Source: Cristatella mucedo (lineage: Eukaryota > Bryozoa > Phylactolaemata > Cristatellidae). Taken from it: 64,000 nucleotides of DNA. The first letter of the stretch is position 1. The number at the start of each line of letters is the position of its first letter. The position numbers were made by a program, and so were the translations under genes. The stretch lies in contig WPIO01000107.1 in assembly GCA_009760855.2 (NCBI GenBank), positions 306,001 to 370,000 of the forward strand. The letters run 5' to 3'. Shown here in pieces: positions 12,250-21,816 of this stretch. Below the pieces are notes generated by a model. That model was not told where the DNA came from. It made no database searches and saw nothing but the letters and a program-made list of their open reading frames with translations.

Positions 12250-12850
12250 CCCGGCATTTTTACGAGTACCAGGTTCTCTAGCTTTAATGAAGTCAGCTAA
12301 AATTGTTTCAGTAAATTCCACTATCATTTTTATTGCGATTGTAATATAATTCCTAAATGATTTGGCTAGTCTTCGCAGAGGACTTGAAAAATAAATACAA
12401 TCAATCCTAGCTGATTAAACAGCCTCTTTTTGTATAGCGACAGAAGAGCCTCTACGGCTATCATTGCCGCTTGCAGTGGCGATAAAGGATCCCCCACCGT
12501 AGGAATCGAACCACGACCTCGGGATCAAGGTTGTGAAAGCAACCGCCATACCTTGTGTGCAATCACGGCTCTATGACCACTATTGTAAATACACTCCAAC
12601 TTAAGCCAAAACCTGTAATTCCCAGGAGCTGCCAACGATACGACTGGACATGCCTCTTGGGAAATTTTACTCTCTCAATATTAAATCTGCTTCATGATTA
12701 CATTTTCAACTTTATCATTTGAGTCTCTTGCATCAGCCCGACAACTGAATTCGGTATGCAAGTTTGTGTTGCTACCTAACCACCCCGTTGTCTAACCAGG
12801 TACTTATTCATGGCGCTACTTTAAATAACTCATGCGATAGAGCTTTCATT
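12250..12850. repeat. Duplicated intergenic block, partner of 39295-39660
   Basis: The block GCGATTGTAATATAATTCCT (about 12337-12356) and the later GAATTTTACTCTCTC-type stretch, GCTTCATGATT and CAACTGAATTCGGTATGCAA recur in order at 39356-39600. The U1 version contains an extra SINE-2 (12388-12577) that the other lacks. Confidence 0.7.
12388..12577 (-). mobile_element. SINE-2 copy (tRNA-derived), insertion absent from the paralogue
   Basis: Read on the minus strand it starts with a tRNA-like head carrying a B box GGTTCGATTCC (12502-12512). It continues through a unique body with GCCACTGCAAGCGG and a GGCTCTTCTGTCGC stretch, and ends in an A/T-rich tail. The body is almost identical to the copy at 41538-41720. 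The paralogous block at 39395-39420 joins the flanks directly, so this is a filled site. Confidence 0.8.
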
Positions 12851-13129
12851 TTGTGTGTGGAGAAGTTATATGACTCATTTTCCGCTCTTGAATCGACTGC
12901 GTTGACATTCCCTAATCGTCGTCTTTGATACGGATGTATCAGCTACGTCTAATAGTTCCGGCACACCAATTAACGGTTCTTTTTTCAGCTTGTGTGGGTT
13001 ACGTATCCATTCGTTATACCTTGCAGTTTAATAAAAAAAATCTAGGTCCAAGTATATCGCTTTTTCGTGATTAAAGTTGGATGCTGATGTTGTTGTGTAT
13101 ATTGTGTGCTTAAAAATGTTTACAGAATA

Positions 13130-13275
13130 TCCTGGTGACATTGTACATGCTGTTACTAACCTTGCATTCAATCTTTCTTTCCAGCAAAGGTAATTTGCCT
13201 AGGAAGAGACTGAGTTTTCTAAGGCGCTAGGCTAATGCCTTATGATTATTATTGCTGTTATTAGTATTATTAACG
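13130..13275 (+). mobile_element. LINE-B fragment B4 (decayed 3' tail)
   Basis: A worn version of the 3' tail: CATGCTGTTACTAACC, TTCCAGCAAAGGTAATTTGC, CTAGGAAGAGACTGAGTTTT and an (ATT)n-like end. Confidence 0.6.
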
Positions 13276-13847
13276 TCAGTATGAGCACTTTTATATCAAC
13301 TGACGGTTGCCGCCTCACTTTCAGCAAATGATAAGGTACCTTAAGCTAGGGCCGGTTACATAAATAAAAACTGGATATCTCGCACCCTGAGAGAACATCA
13401 AACATGGGTTGGAGAAAATTTACCTAAAGCCTTAGTGGTATGCAATTTACCAACCTTTCAAAAATAAACACGTAGCGACCATACTTCAGTATACTAATGC
13501 AGGCATTGAGACATATGATAGCTCACCTGATTATTAAAAAAATAGCCACTACCGCGGTCAGACTCCGGCTCAGGATGTTGCTTGCAAAGGACACCAGCAT
13601 GAACGAAAAACAATTTAAATGAAGTGAATGGAAAATGAAGCGGACTGAAAAGTCTCGAGTTAAGAGTCGAAGCTGAAGAGTCAGTTCGGGTATTTACCGT
13701 AACCATAACAGAGCTCCGGTTTTTGTATGCATCCCCAACCAACGCATGACCGCAAAAACAGAACCATTTATTGGGAGATTGGTGATATACCCAGACGCTA
13801 AGTAATGGGGCAACAGCCAACTGAAGGAGCATGAAGGTCTCATAGAT
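13276..13847. other. Unannotated spacer with an unsupported minus-strand open frame
   Basis: A 112-codon minus-strand frame lies at 13494-13832. It has no recognisable domain, no partner in the other units and no repeat relation. I do not call it a gene. Confidence 0.35.
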
Positions 13848-13998
13848 AAATAAATATAATTCATTTATATAGCGCCCCTAAAGAACTTAATCTCTATTCA
13901 GGCGCTTCACATATGCCTCGGGGCTTGAGCCCACGATTTCAGTGAGACCTTGGTCGGGCCGAGCACCTTAACCGCTAGACCAAAACCAGCTCGGCTAT
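13848..13998 (-). mobile_element. SINE-1 copy (tRNA head, LINE-B-like tail)
   Basis: In reverse it reads GCCGAGCTGGTTTTGGTCTA, then GCGGTTAAGGTGCTCG (A box TGGTCTAGCGG), a decayed B box GGGCTCAAGCCCC, and a tail GAAGCGCCTGAATAGAGATT, AAGTTCTTTAGGGGCGCTAT with an ATT-rich end. The tail matches the LINE-B 3' hairpin. Confidence 0.8.
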
Positions 13999-15649
13999 AG
14001 ATATAGATAGTTTCCTTTCGGTCAGCGAAGAGGCTTCGGGTAAAACTGCTAATTTTAAATTCGATTGGAATTCTCCATGTGGAATAATAAAGCTCAAAAA
14101 AAGTTTCGTGGCGTTGCGGTGAAGCTGTAGAGGACTGAACAGACACTCAGCATTGTTTTTAACTTGCTTTACAATGTCAAGGGCAAAAAACGGATGCTGC
14201 CGGAAATACTAATGCGTATGGTACTCTTATAAGCTCTTTTGGCTAGCCGTTGAGCTCTGCATCTTACTAAACAAAAACTATTTTTAAATCACGTGATGAA
14301 TTGGCACGCTCACAAAACCTATACATTACTATAATCTTACTTCGCTGACTTCGCCTTTATCCACCATCTTGAAAATGTGTAAGACAACTAGGATATCCTT
14401 CCACGGTTCAGTCTCTTTTTTAAATAACCGGTGAACTGTTGGAATGTGTACATTTGCTTGGTGGATCTGCATAGACTAGTTCAAGTGAACTGAAAAGCTT
14501 TCTTTAGACTGTAAGAAAATTTATCAAAAAATACTGAAATTGCTTGTCATGATATTGAACCATAAGATTTTAAAAATGACTGCCTCTAGTATAGTATAAA
14601 TTTTACAGCGTAGGCAAATTGTATACACTAGAAAAGGAGTCATGAAGTACCCTAATGAAAAATGGTTTGTACTTCCACGTGCCAGCAGCAATTTGAATGC
14701 AGCTCTTATTTTTATGAGCTGCCAAGCTGTTCCCGCAAGACGCATGGTACATTCTTAAGCTAAGGAGTAAGTTCAAAGCAGCTGGCGCCATGACCAATCG
14801 CTGGAAATTTAATAGACGGTGGATTAACGTGGACATTGCAGGTTGAAATCAAGGTACTTTAATCTTTGTAGACTTTCCATCAGTTTCCAAATGCTCGTAA
14901 TGCGATTACTGATAATAGTGCTTTTTCGCATGATAAAAGACAATTAGAACTTGAATCTCGCATTCCTGATGAATGGAGGGTTTTTAATATTGTAATGGGT
15001 TTTAAAAATTGAGGAATGACATTATTTTTAGTCTTCCAAGAGCTTTTACTATCTAAAGCACAGCGACAATTACTTAATAAGTGCGTTAACGTTACATTTA
15101 ACTAAATGGCAGAGCTGGAGACACTTGTTAAAAAGCTGGACCGTTTCTTGTAATGCCATACGGAAGCGCAAGGCACTCTGAGCAATTCGCTCTCTTTACA
15201 CGCAAGCTATTCCACGCAGCGCATTTGTATCATCGTACCACTTGTTGCCTCTAGAAATTTAGCTCTCAACATTAATGGACTGGAGAGGTCTTGAAAGCGT
15301 CCCAGCATGGCTTAAGAGGAAACAAAAGTGAAAAAAGTCTTTGAAGCAGTTGAAAAAATCTAATTCTGCAATACGACTGAGAAGGCGCTTCGAGCAAATC
15401 TCAGCATAATCTCATCAGTGCCGGCAGCTCTGCTGTTAAATTGCATAACGATAGATTGGTTGTCAGCTTTCAAAGCTGATTTTAACGAGGTTCGCACGAA
15501 TACTTTCCAATAATTAGAGACGGTACCGGGTGCTTTAGTATCGACAAATGGCAGTCAAACCCACATAGTTTGCATGGGCAGGTTTGGTGGAGTCGGGAGC
15601 TAAAACTAACTGACTTTATATGTTTCAAGCCAATACTCCGGTTTTGGGA
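13999..15649. other. Unannotated spacer in U1
   Basis: No gene, RNA or repeat that I can support. The short frames at 14524-14836 are AT-rich and motif-free. Confidence 0.4.
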
Positions 15650-16070
15650 ATAATGTATACAATAAGTATTCCGTCTGGAACTCAATGAACCCATAGATAA
15701 AAGTAGGTATTTTCGTATAATCAACTCACAGCCTGGGCGGCATTCAGAATGCATTCGGTAGCTAACAGATTTCATCTCACTCTGTAAAGAGAAGTTGAGA
15801 AGCATAGCAGAGTAATGAGAAAAGCAGACGAGGCAGTGTGCAGCTTCTTAGTAGCCGCTCAGGAATGCTATATAAGATGACATTGAGTCGGCCGCATGAG
15901 ATTAGTTGCTGTTGGTAAGAATTGTGGAAGTTGGTTACACTATCTAGGACATAAAGAGCAAAACCACCTGTCACCAATGGTCTGGAAGCACACGAGTGAA
16001 ACAATTAATATGCCGTCTATGCAAAACTGTGGCAACGAGGAGGCTGAAACCAGTGCTGCAGTTCAGCCAC
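15650..16070 (-). mobile_element. LINE-A copy A2, 3' part (interrupted)
   Basis: Read in reverse it carries the LINE-A 3' end: TACCGAATGCATTCTGAATG, CCAACTTCCACAATTCTTAC and CTGAACTGCAGCACTGG. The alignment to copy A1 stops abruptly near 16066 and resumes at 16576 after a LINE-B insertion. It has many stops. Confidence 0.7.
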
Positions 16071-16079
16071 TCTATTAAT

Positions 16080-16560
16080 TAGGTCTACTCCCCCAACAGG
16101 CTAAAAATTGTACGAACAATTTTTGGAATTTAACTGTTAACCAATACCTCGTACAAACCTGAAATTCTTTGGAGACCGTGCATTTAGTTCGTATGCTCCC
16201 AAAGCCTGGAACTCCCTCCCAACCTGTGTCAGAACATCCCCTGACCTGACCACATTTAAAAAGAACTTATAAACACGCCTATTTAGGACAGCATTTAGTG
16301 AGTCAATGTGATTTGTCCTGGATGTGCTTAGGCGTGCCGACACGGTGCATGCTGCCACTAACCACATTTGCATGCTTACCCTGTGCATGTCACACCTAAC
16401 CATGCTATTCATGTTGTTTGTTTATCAAGCATGATATTACTCACCACTCAATTGCATTTCCCTTTGCAGCAAATGTAAAGCGCCTAGAAAGAGATTGATG
16501 TCTCTGAGGGCGCTTTATCAAGTGCATTATTATTACTTTTTTCCATATTGCTATTATTAT
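16080..16560 (+). mobile_element. LINE-B fragment B5 inserted into LINE-A copy A2
   Basis: The plus-strand 3' end of LINE-B starts near CTCCCCCAACAGGC and contains TACCTCGTACAAACCTGAAA, GCCTGGAACTCCCTCCCAAC and the tail AATGTAAAGCGCCTAGAAAG, GAGGGCGCTTTATCAAGTGC and (ATT)n. The flanks on both sides are adjacent parts of a single LINE-A copy, so this copy jumped into an older element. Confidence 0.8.
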
Positions 16561-16575
16561 TAGTATTAGTATTAG

Positions 16576-16735
16576 GTATGGATGAGAAAAGCCACGGCGG
16601 GTCTTGGTGGTCAGTGTAAGAACTAAGCTCTGTATCCATTGATCAAGCAGCAGCCATCCCAGATATTTCAAAAAGAGAAATACGTCGTTGAACCACTGAA
16701 ATTTGCTAACCAATTTGCAGTCGTATTTAGAGCCA
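16576..16735 (-). mobile_element. LINE-A copy A2, upstream part
   Basis: It resumes the LINE-A alignment with GACCCGCCGTGGCTTTTCTC in reverse, equivalent to the GLAPSYL region. It continues through the LGWLPVEQRIQ equivalent to about 16735. Confidence 0.7.
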
Positions 16736-17105
16736 GCTGCAGAAGCCAATTGGCTTTTTTGATAGCCAGCCAAAAGGGGAGAAAATTATTTAGCCGAGAC
16801 AGAAGTGTGGTGTAAGTTAACTTTTTGCACGCAACCGTGGAAGTAGTTTTCTGATCTTAAATTTGGATTGGAATTTAATGCTAGCAGCTAAAGCTGAACT
16901 TTTCACAAAACTTAAAAATGCATGCAGTTGTCAAAAATTCTACCGAAATTCTATGAACATCGCGACGGTTCCACAATAACATAGCCTATATTTAAAAATT
17001 CAAATTATTTTGGTCCAGCAGCACTGTCAGGGTAATGTATGAGGAGCAGATCAGTTTTGTCGGGGCTTTAGATTTCCGAAATTCTCTGTAACCGAGTATC
17101 GAATG

Positions 17106-18430
17106 TCGGCAAGGAAAAAGTTCACTGTATCAGTTGCTGCAGCACATCGAGGTGTTTTAAATGAAAAAATGCAGCTGCTAATCGTCTGCAGAAAGGTGAT
17201 ATCCTACGAAACGGTCTGTAATGCATTGCTCGGGAGTTTCATGCAAACTTAGGCTTGTCTGTCGTGAGCGTCGCAGTTGCCACATTACTCCACTTCTCGC
17301 CGACCTGCACTGGTTACCAGTCAAGCAACGGATTGACTTCAAGGTTTTTTCGCTCACTTTTAGGTCTCTTCATTCTATGGCTCCAGCCTATCTTTCAGAG
17401 ATACTACCCCATCAGGCAAAGCATCGTACCACTCGCTTTTCGGAATCCAACAGTCTAGAAATACCTCGTACAAACCTTAAATCCTTTGGAGACCATGCAT
17501 TTAGCTCGTATGCTCCCACAGCCTGGAACTCCCTCCCGAACTGCATCAGAACATCCCCTGACCTGACCACATTTAAAAGAAACTTAAAAACATACCTATT
17601 TAGGACAGCATTTAGTGGGTCCTTGTGATTCGTCCTCGATGTGCTTATGCGTGCTGACACTGTTCATGCTGCCACTAACCACATTTGCATGCTGACCCAG
17701 TGCATGTAACCCCTAACCATGTTATTCATTTTGTTTGTTTTTCAAGCATGATTTTACTTACTATTCTATTGCGTATCACTTTGCAGCAAATGTAAAGCGC
17801 CTAGAAAGAGATTAAGTTCTCTGAGGGCGCTTTATCAAGTGCAATATTATTATTATTAAACTGAGAACAGCAACTGACCGACGACTAACTTTTAAGAGAG
17901 TCTACAAGTAACAGGTTCCTGAATACTCTTTTCATGAGGATAACAGTTCTGCGACCTCGATGTTTGCTAATTTGGAGCAGTGGAAACTGCTTTGATTAAT
18001 TCCGGAGACCATACAACCTCGAACGTAAGCTTACATCCTAAATTTTCGGTGGATATTACATCGGTAACAGGGAAAGTATGCAAAATGGAAAGAACTAGAT
18101 CCAGCACAGAACCCTGTGGTAACCCTATTTCAGTGATTTATCTTATTATTAATGTTTTTTCAGGTAAACAATCTGCCTTTATCAACGATAATGGGCTTCA
18201 ACTGTTTTCGTGCTGTGCCCATGAGGGTGAAGCGAGATGCTAAAGAGTCGAGATAGACTTTGTGATTGTTATTATCACAACCTGCACAAACATCGCCCTA
18301 ACCAAGCAAAGAGAATACACATAGGTCTGTGCAATAATTATGTGGTTTTATACACCAAGAGTAATGTTTCCTCTTGGAGAAATTATCTCTATTACCAGAC
18401 TGGAACTTACTACATAGGTTTTAAGAAGGA
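17106..18430. repeat. Duplicated block, partner of 40187-40885 (split by LINE-B6)
   Basis: TCACTGTATCAGTTGCTGCA, GATATCCTACGAAACGGTC, CTGAGAACAGCAAC, AGTGGAAACTGCTT and CTCTATTACCAGACTGGAAC occur in the same order in both places. Parts of the block (about 18090-18430) resemble minus-strand LINE-B ORF2, so the ancestral block contained an old antisense LINE. The U1 block is split by a young LINE-B insertion. Confidence 0.75.
17249..17858 (+). mobile_element. Young LINE-B copy B6 (5' truncated)
   Basis: A plus-strand copy starts at TTAGGCTTGTCTGTCGTGAG inside ORF2 and ends in the hairpin tail and (ATT)n. It keeps an open frame to the ORF2 stop (end 17628) with CHITPLLADLHWLPVKQRID, SLHSMAPAYLSEILP, FGDHAFSSYAPTAWNSLP and TTFKRNLKTYLFRTAFSGSL. 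It is nearly identical to B8 and B14. The catalytic domain is absent. Confidence 0.85.
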
Positions 18431-18459
18431 ATCCTCGAGTTTCAATGGATTTAACGTCA

Positions 18460-18990
18460 GCAGAACATCAATTTCAAGGTTCTGGCACTCTCTTTTAGGT
18501 CCCTGTACTCTGTGGCACTAGGCTATTTAGTAGACCAACTCCCCAAAAAATTAGGCATCGCACCGTCCAGTTCCTCAATATTAAAACGTTTAGCTACCCT
18601 TAGTACAAACATTAAATCCCTGTGAGACAGTGCTTTTAATTGGTTGGCTTCCGAAGCCTTGAATTTTCTGTTTATGGACTCTCGGTCATCAAATAACGAA
18701 AAGACATAAACAAAGAAGCTGAAATAACACTTGGGGATCATACCATTAAGTCGATCCCTATAATTTATTCATTGCCCGTGACTTTCTTTGTGCCGAGACT
18801 CCGTGCACGCGTCTACTTCTCATATTTTCCAATTGACCCTGTACATGAGAGCTCCATCCTTGTCGTACTTATTGACTCTAACTAAGCTACGCTATTCATT
18901 TAACCAGTATTGCTTTACATCATGTGTAAAGTGTCTTGAAAGAGATTGGTTTTCTGAAGGCGTTATGCATGTGTTTAAATTTCATTATGA
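18460..18990 (+). mobile_element. LINE-B-related fragment B7 (very decayed)
   Basis: CACTCTCTTTTAGGTCCCTG corresponds to the TFRSLHS region. Later CTTAGTACAAACATTAAATC and GTGTAAAGTGTCTTGAAAGAG, GATTGGTTTTCTGAAGGCGT follow the LINE-B order, including the tail. There are many indels. It could be a separate old subfamily. Confidence 0.5.
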
Positions 18991-20989
18991 CTGTGGTGTG
19001 GGTATGTAATTCAGCAGAAGCTCACGCCACTCCAAATATTCATACTGCTGAGAGCAACTACTGTATCACTGAAACTAATGATACTGAAACTTTAATGCAT
19101 AGCCATGACAAAGCTGTCCTTATAAAAATCGTTCCTGAGAGGTTTGAATTGTCTGCACGTTGTTTGGAATCACCGGGATATTTCCGACATTTGGGTTATT
19201 CAAGTTAAGAGTCACTTAGCATTGCCATGCTATGAGATCACTCAAAAGCTGTACTCAAACTTGCTCAAATGGATCGGTAAAGTCAAGGCAGCTACTCTTT
19301 GCTGCTAAATTTTTTCTTTCGGCAGATAAATCTGCCAATTTAGCCCATCGAGCAATAGGAAAGAAATACTGGTTTTGTGGCTCCCAGACTTTCAAAAGAG
19401 ATCGCATTCAGTTGGGTGGCCCTAAGTTAAGGTAGAACACTTCATGACAGACGACGCTTGATTGAGTACAGCTTTAGGCAACCCTGAGTAACTCCCTGCA
19501 AGCAGGTTAAAAGATACTCAGACTGTTGGCATATACGTTCGGATATGGAAGCTGACCTTTGCATTTTCTTTCATTTTTTCAGTGCACTAAAGCTGGCAAG
19601 TTTGGCAAAGCTGCACCCAAACTCCAAACTTAATGTGCAAAGTGCCCAGGCTAACATTTAATGCCCCAGGGGCCTCTAAAGTTCTTGCATCTGTAGTTAT
19701 TGCTGATCTTTTTTATGTGTAAATGTGCTAATCAGATCACAAAGTACGTCGCATGCGAAATGAGTGTGCATAGTAAGCTGAGGCCAAATAAAACTGACTA
19801 ACCAATACAAGCGTGGTGTGAGGCACCATATCCAGACCGAAATACGCCTTTCTAAATGTCGCGTAGCCGCACTATTACCAGCCAAAGTGCATCGGATACT
19901 TGCGTACCCTGAACATTGACCCTTTGATATTTACTTGGTTTAGCAGTAGTGCACGTAGGTATAGCAATAGTAGCGGTACGCGGCAGCTACTAATATTGCC
20001 CATTACTTAACATGGAATGTACATATCTGAAACCCAGGTAACTATATTTTACACTAGAGCCAGGTTAATGTCTCTCGACGATGGTCGTGGCGTGCCCTAA
20101 CAGGTCAGTGTGAAAAAGCTCTTATCGGCTCCTGCGTTCGTAGGGCTTCCCTACAACTTATTTCCACCATGGGCTCCGAGCTGCTACGATTCAGCAACCT
20201 TAAAGGGAAATGTAAGTATGCTTCAATCTGCTTAATTTAGCTCCGAGAACTGTATTGATACTTTAGCTTGCACAAGTAAATTGCTAGCCGCAGTCGGTAA
20301 CACATCAGCAATGCTTGGTACAGCAGGTTGAAGTAAATTAGGTACTCGCTTAGTACTACAAGAGTAATATTAGTGCAATCTAATCGATGGTAAACTTTCA
20401 CTAAGTCTCTTACTAACGAGCTCATTCACACCTGCCGGGTTCTATCATTCGGTAGTTAGGGAATGTATTTTGAAATGTTATTCTGAATAGAATTCCAAAT
20501 GAAATTCCTTCACGGTCGCAATCGTCAAGTCTTTCATAGTCAATCTCTGAGTATGCCAATAACAAGGCGAAAATAGCGTTCTAATTTCCAGCAATTGCAT
20601 CGGGTGAAGAATTGACATTTAAATCATCAGCATGGCCACTGTCATATTCGGCATGCAGCGAATGTCAAAACTAATAACGTTACAGATGGGAAAAAGCAGT
20701 AGTCACTGGGCATTATGACACGATAAAAGGTATTCGTAAAAACGTTGAAACCGCACATTCGATCTTTGATGATCAGTATGGCAGCATGAACGACTGGGAA
20801 CAGCAGAGCCAAAGCTGAGATTAAAATTAAGTCCGTAGTTACACCGGCTCCGGTTAAACCGTGGTGCCAGCTAAACCAAAAAATATGTCTGACACTAAGT
20901 ATTTGCAATTTTGCAATCTTGATGGCTGCCGCTGCATTCAAGCAGGTGCAATAATATAAGGTACAGGTATGTCAATAGTGATGGCGTAT
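18991..20989. other. Unannotated 3' end of unit U1
   Basis: About 19470-19520 matches 40945-41000 (CTTTAGGCAACC, GCAAGCAGGTT). Nothing else is recognised: short frames on both strands have no motifs and no counterparts. Confidence 0.4.
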
Positions 20990-21370
20990 AGTACTGGGCC
21001 GCATGGGAGATATGATCTCAAAGCAGCATCCCCATATGAGCTGATTTGATCTCACATCCGGAACGCCAGTGGTGTACAGTAATACGGCATTGAATGCTTC
21101 CAACTGTCCACCGCTGTCATAAAGACCTGTCTATATTAAGGTTTCTAAATTGACACTTTTTTGGGTTGTGGGCGTTTTTAGGCCCAACCTTCTTGGTTTC
21201 ACGTCGGCGAACCTGTGTCCAAGTGTTTACCACATTTAGGTCGCTAGCCAACTACAAGATTTATGCATTACCGTTAGTCATTGTGGGTCGGTTGAGACTG
21301 CCATCACTGCACGCGCTGCATAGTCGGCCCAGGTGTTATCAGATGTGAGCTCTCAAGCCGAGTCAGCACT

Positions 21371-21545
21371 GGAGTAGCTTCCGGAACCCTGGCCAGAAGG
21401 TTGGTTTGCGTATATCTATGGAAAGGGCTTAATTATTGTTATAGCAACTGGCTCGCGGCCATTTTCACCCACCGTCGATTCCCAGCTACTACCTGCACTA
21501 ACGGCAGAAAAGACACTGTACTATGAGTCTAAGGTAACTAATGTA
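21371..21545 (+). promoter_or_regulatory. Putative promoter region of the U2 gene
   Basis: Conserved with 42741-42900 upstream of U4. Shared elements are GAGTAGCTTCCGGAA (an ETS-type CCGGAA core at 21381), TATATCTATG with AAAGGGC (about 21411), and a 29-bp block around ACTATGAGTCTAAGGTAACT (21514-21542) that differs at two positions between units. It lies about 220-390 bases before the predicted ATG. The assignment as promoter is inference from conservation and position. Confidence 0.45.
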
Positions 21546-21763
21546 TGCCGCTTAGGTTGAATTATTATGATGAGAAAACACCAGGCAGTGAGCTGTCAAG
21601 GCAGGCTGTCGGCAGGTTTTCAACTCGCATGATAAAGCTTGTTAGTTGGGTTTTTGAAGCCATTTCAGGTCACATGCATTTGCAGGATCATGCGTGGGAA
21701 ATTCACATAAGCACACGAGTCTCTATTCGTTTAAAATGATAGCTATTCAGTAGGGAATGATAA

Positions 21764-21809
21764 ATGCAAGCTTTGAGTGTAGCTTGCATTTGCAGGAAGC
21801 TGTTTTGTG
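21764..21809 (+). CDS. Tandem gene U2, exon 1 (donor uncertain)
   Basis: ATG at 21764 is directly preceded by an in-frame TAA, which supports it as the start. The frame reads MQALSVACICRKLFC, 13 of 15 residues as in U4. The 15 codons are followed by G and then GTAATG. Compared with U4 (AG then GTAAGG) one base is missing, so splicing at this GT would leave phase 1 and run into TAG early in exon 2. A weaker GT at 21817 would restore phase 2 and add three residues. Either U2 uses that site or it carries a disabling one-base deletion. The N-terminus lacks acidic residues and has Arg-Lys, as in mitochondrial presequences. Confidence 0.5.
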
Positions 21810-21816
21810 GTAATGT

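Larger units (their letters stand above)
1..20990 (+). repeat. Tandem unit U1 (5' end outside the window)
   Basis: Blocks in this span match, in the same order, blocks of the later units. 100-850 matches 22945-23680, 33985-34680 and 44735-45540. Exon 2 at 1703 and the 3' exon at 5441 have partners in the other units. 11470-11970 matches 29880-30345, 12250-12850 matches 39295-39660, and 17106-18430 matches 40187-40885. The colinearity points to an ancestral unit that was duplicated head to tail, then eroded and invaded by transposons. U1 is the longest unit and holds segments lost from the others. The exon 1 region must lie left of base 1. Confidence 0.7.

Noticed and set aside
13494..13832. 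112-codon minus-strand ORF
   Set aside because: It has no domain, no paralogue in other units, no splice or poly(A) context, and a length possible by chance in 64 kb.
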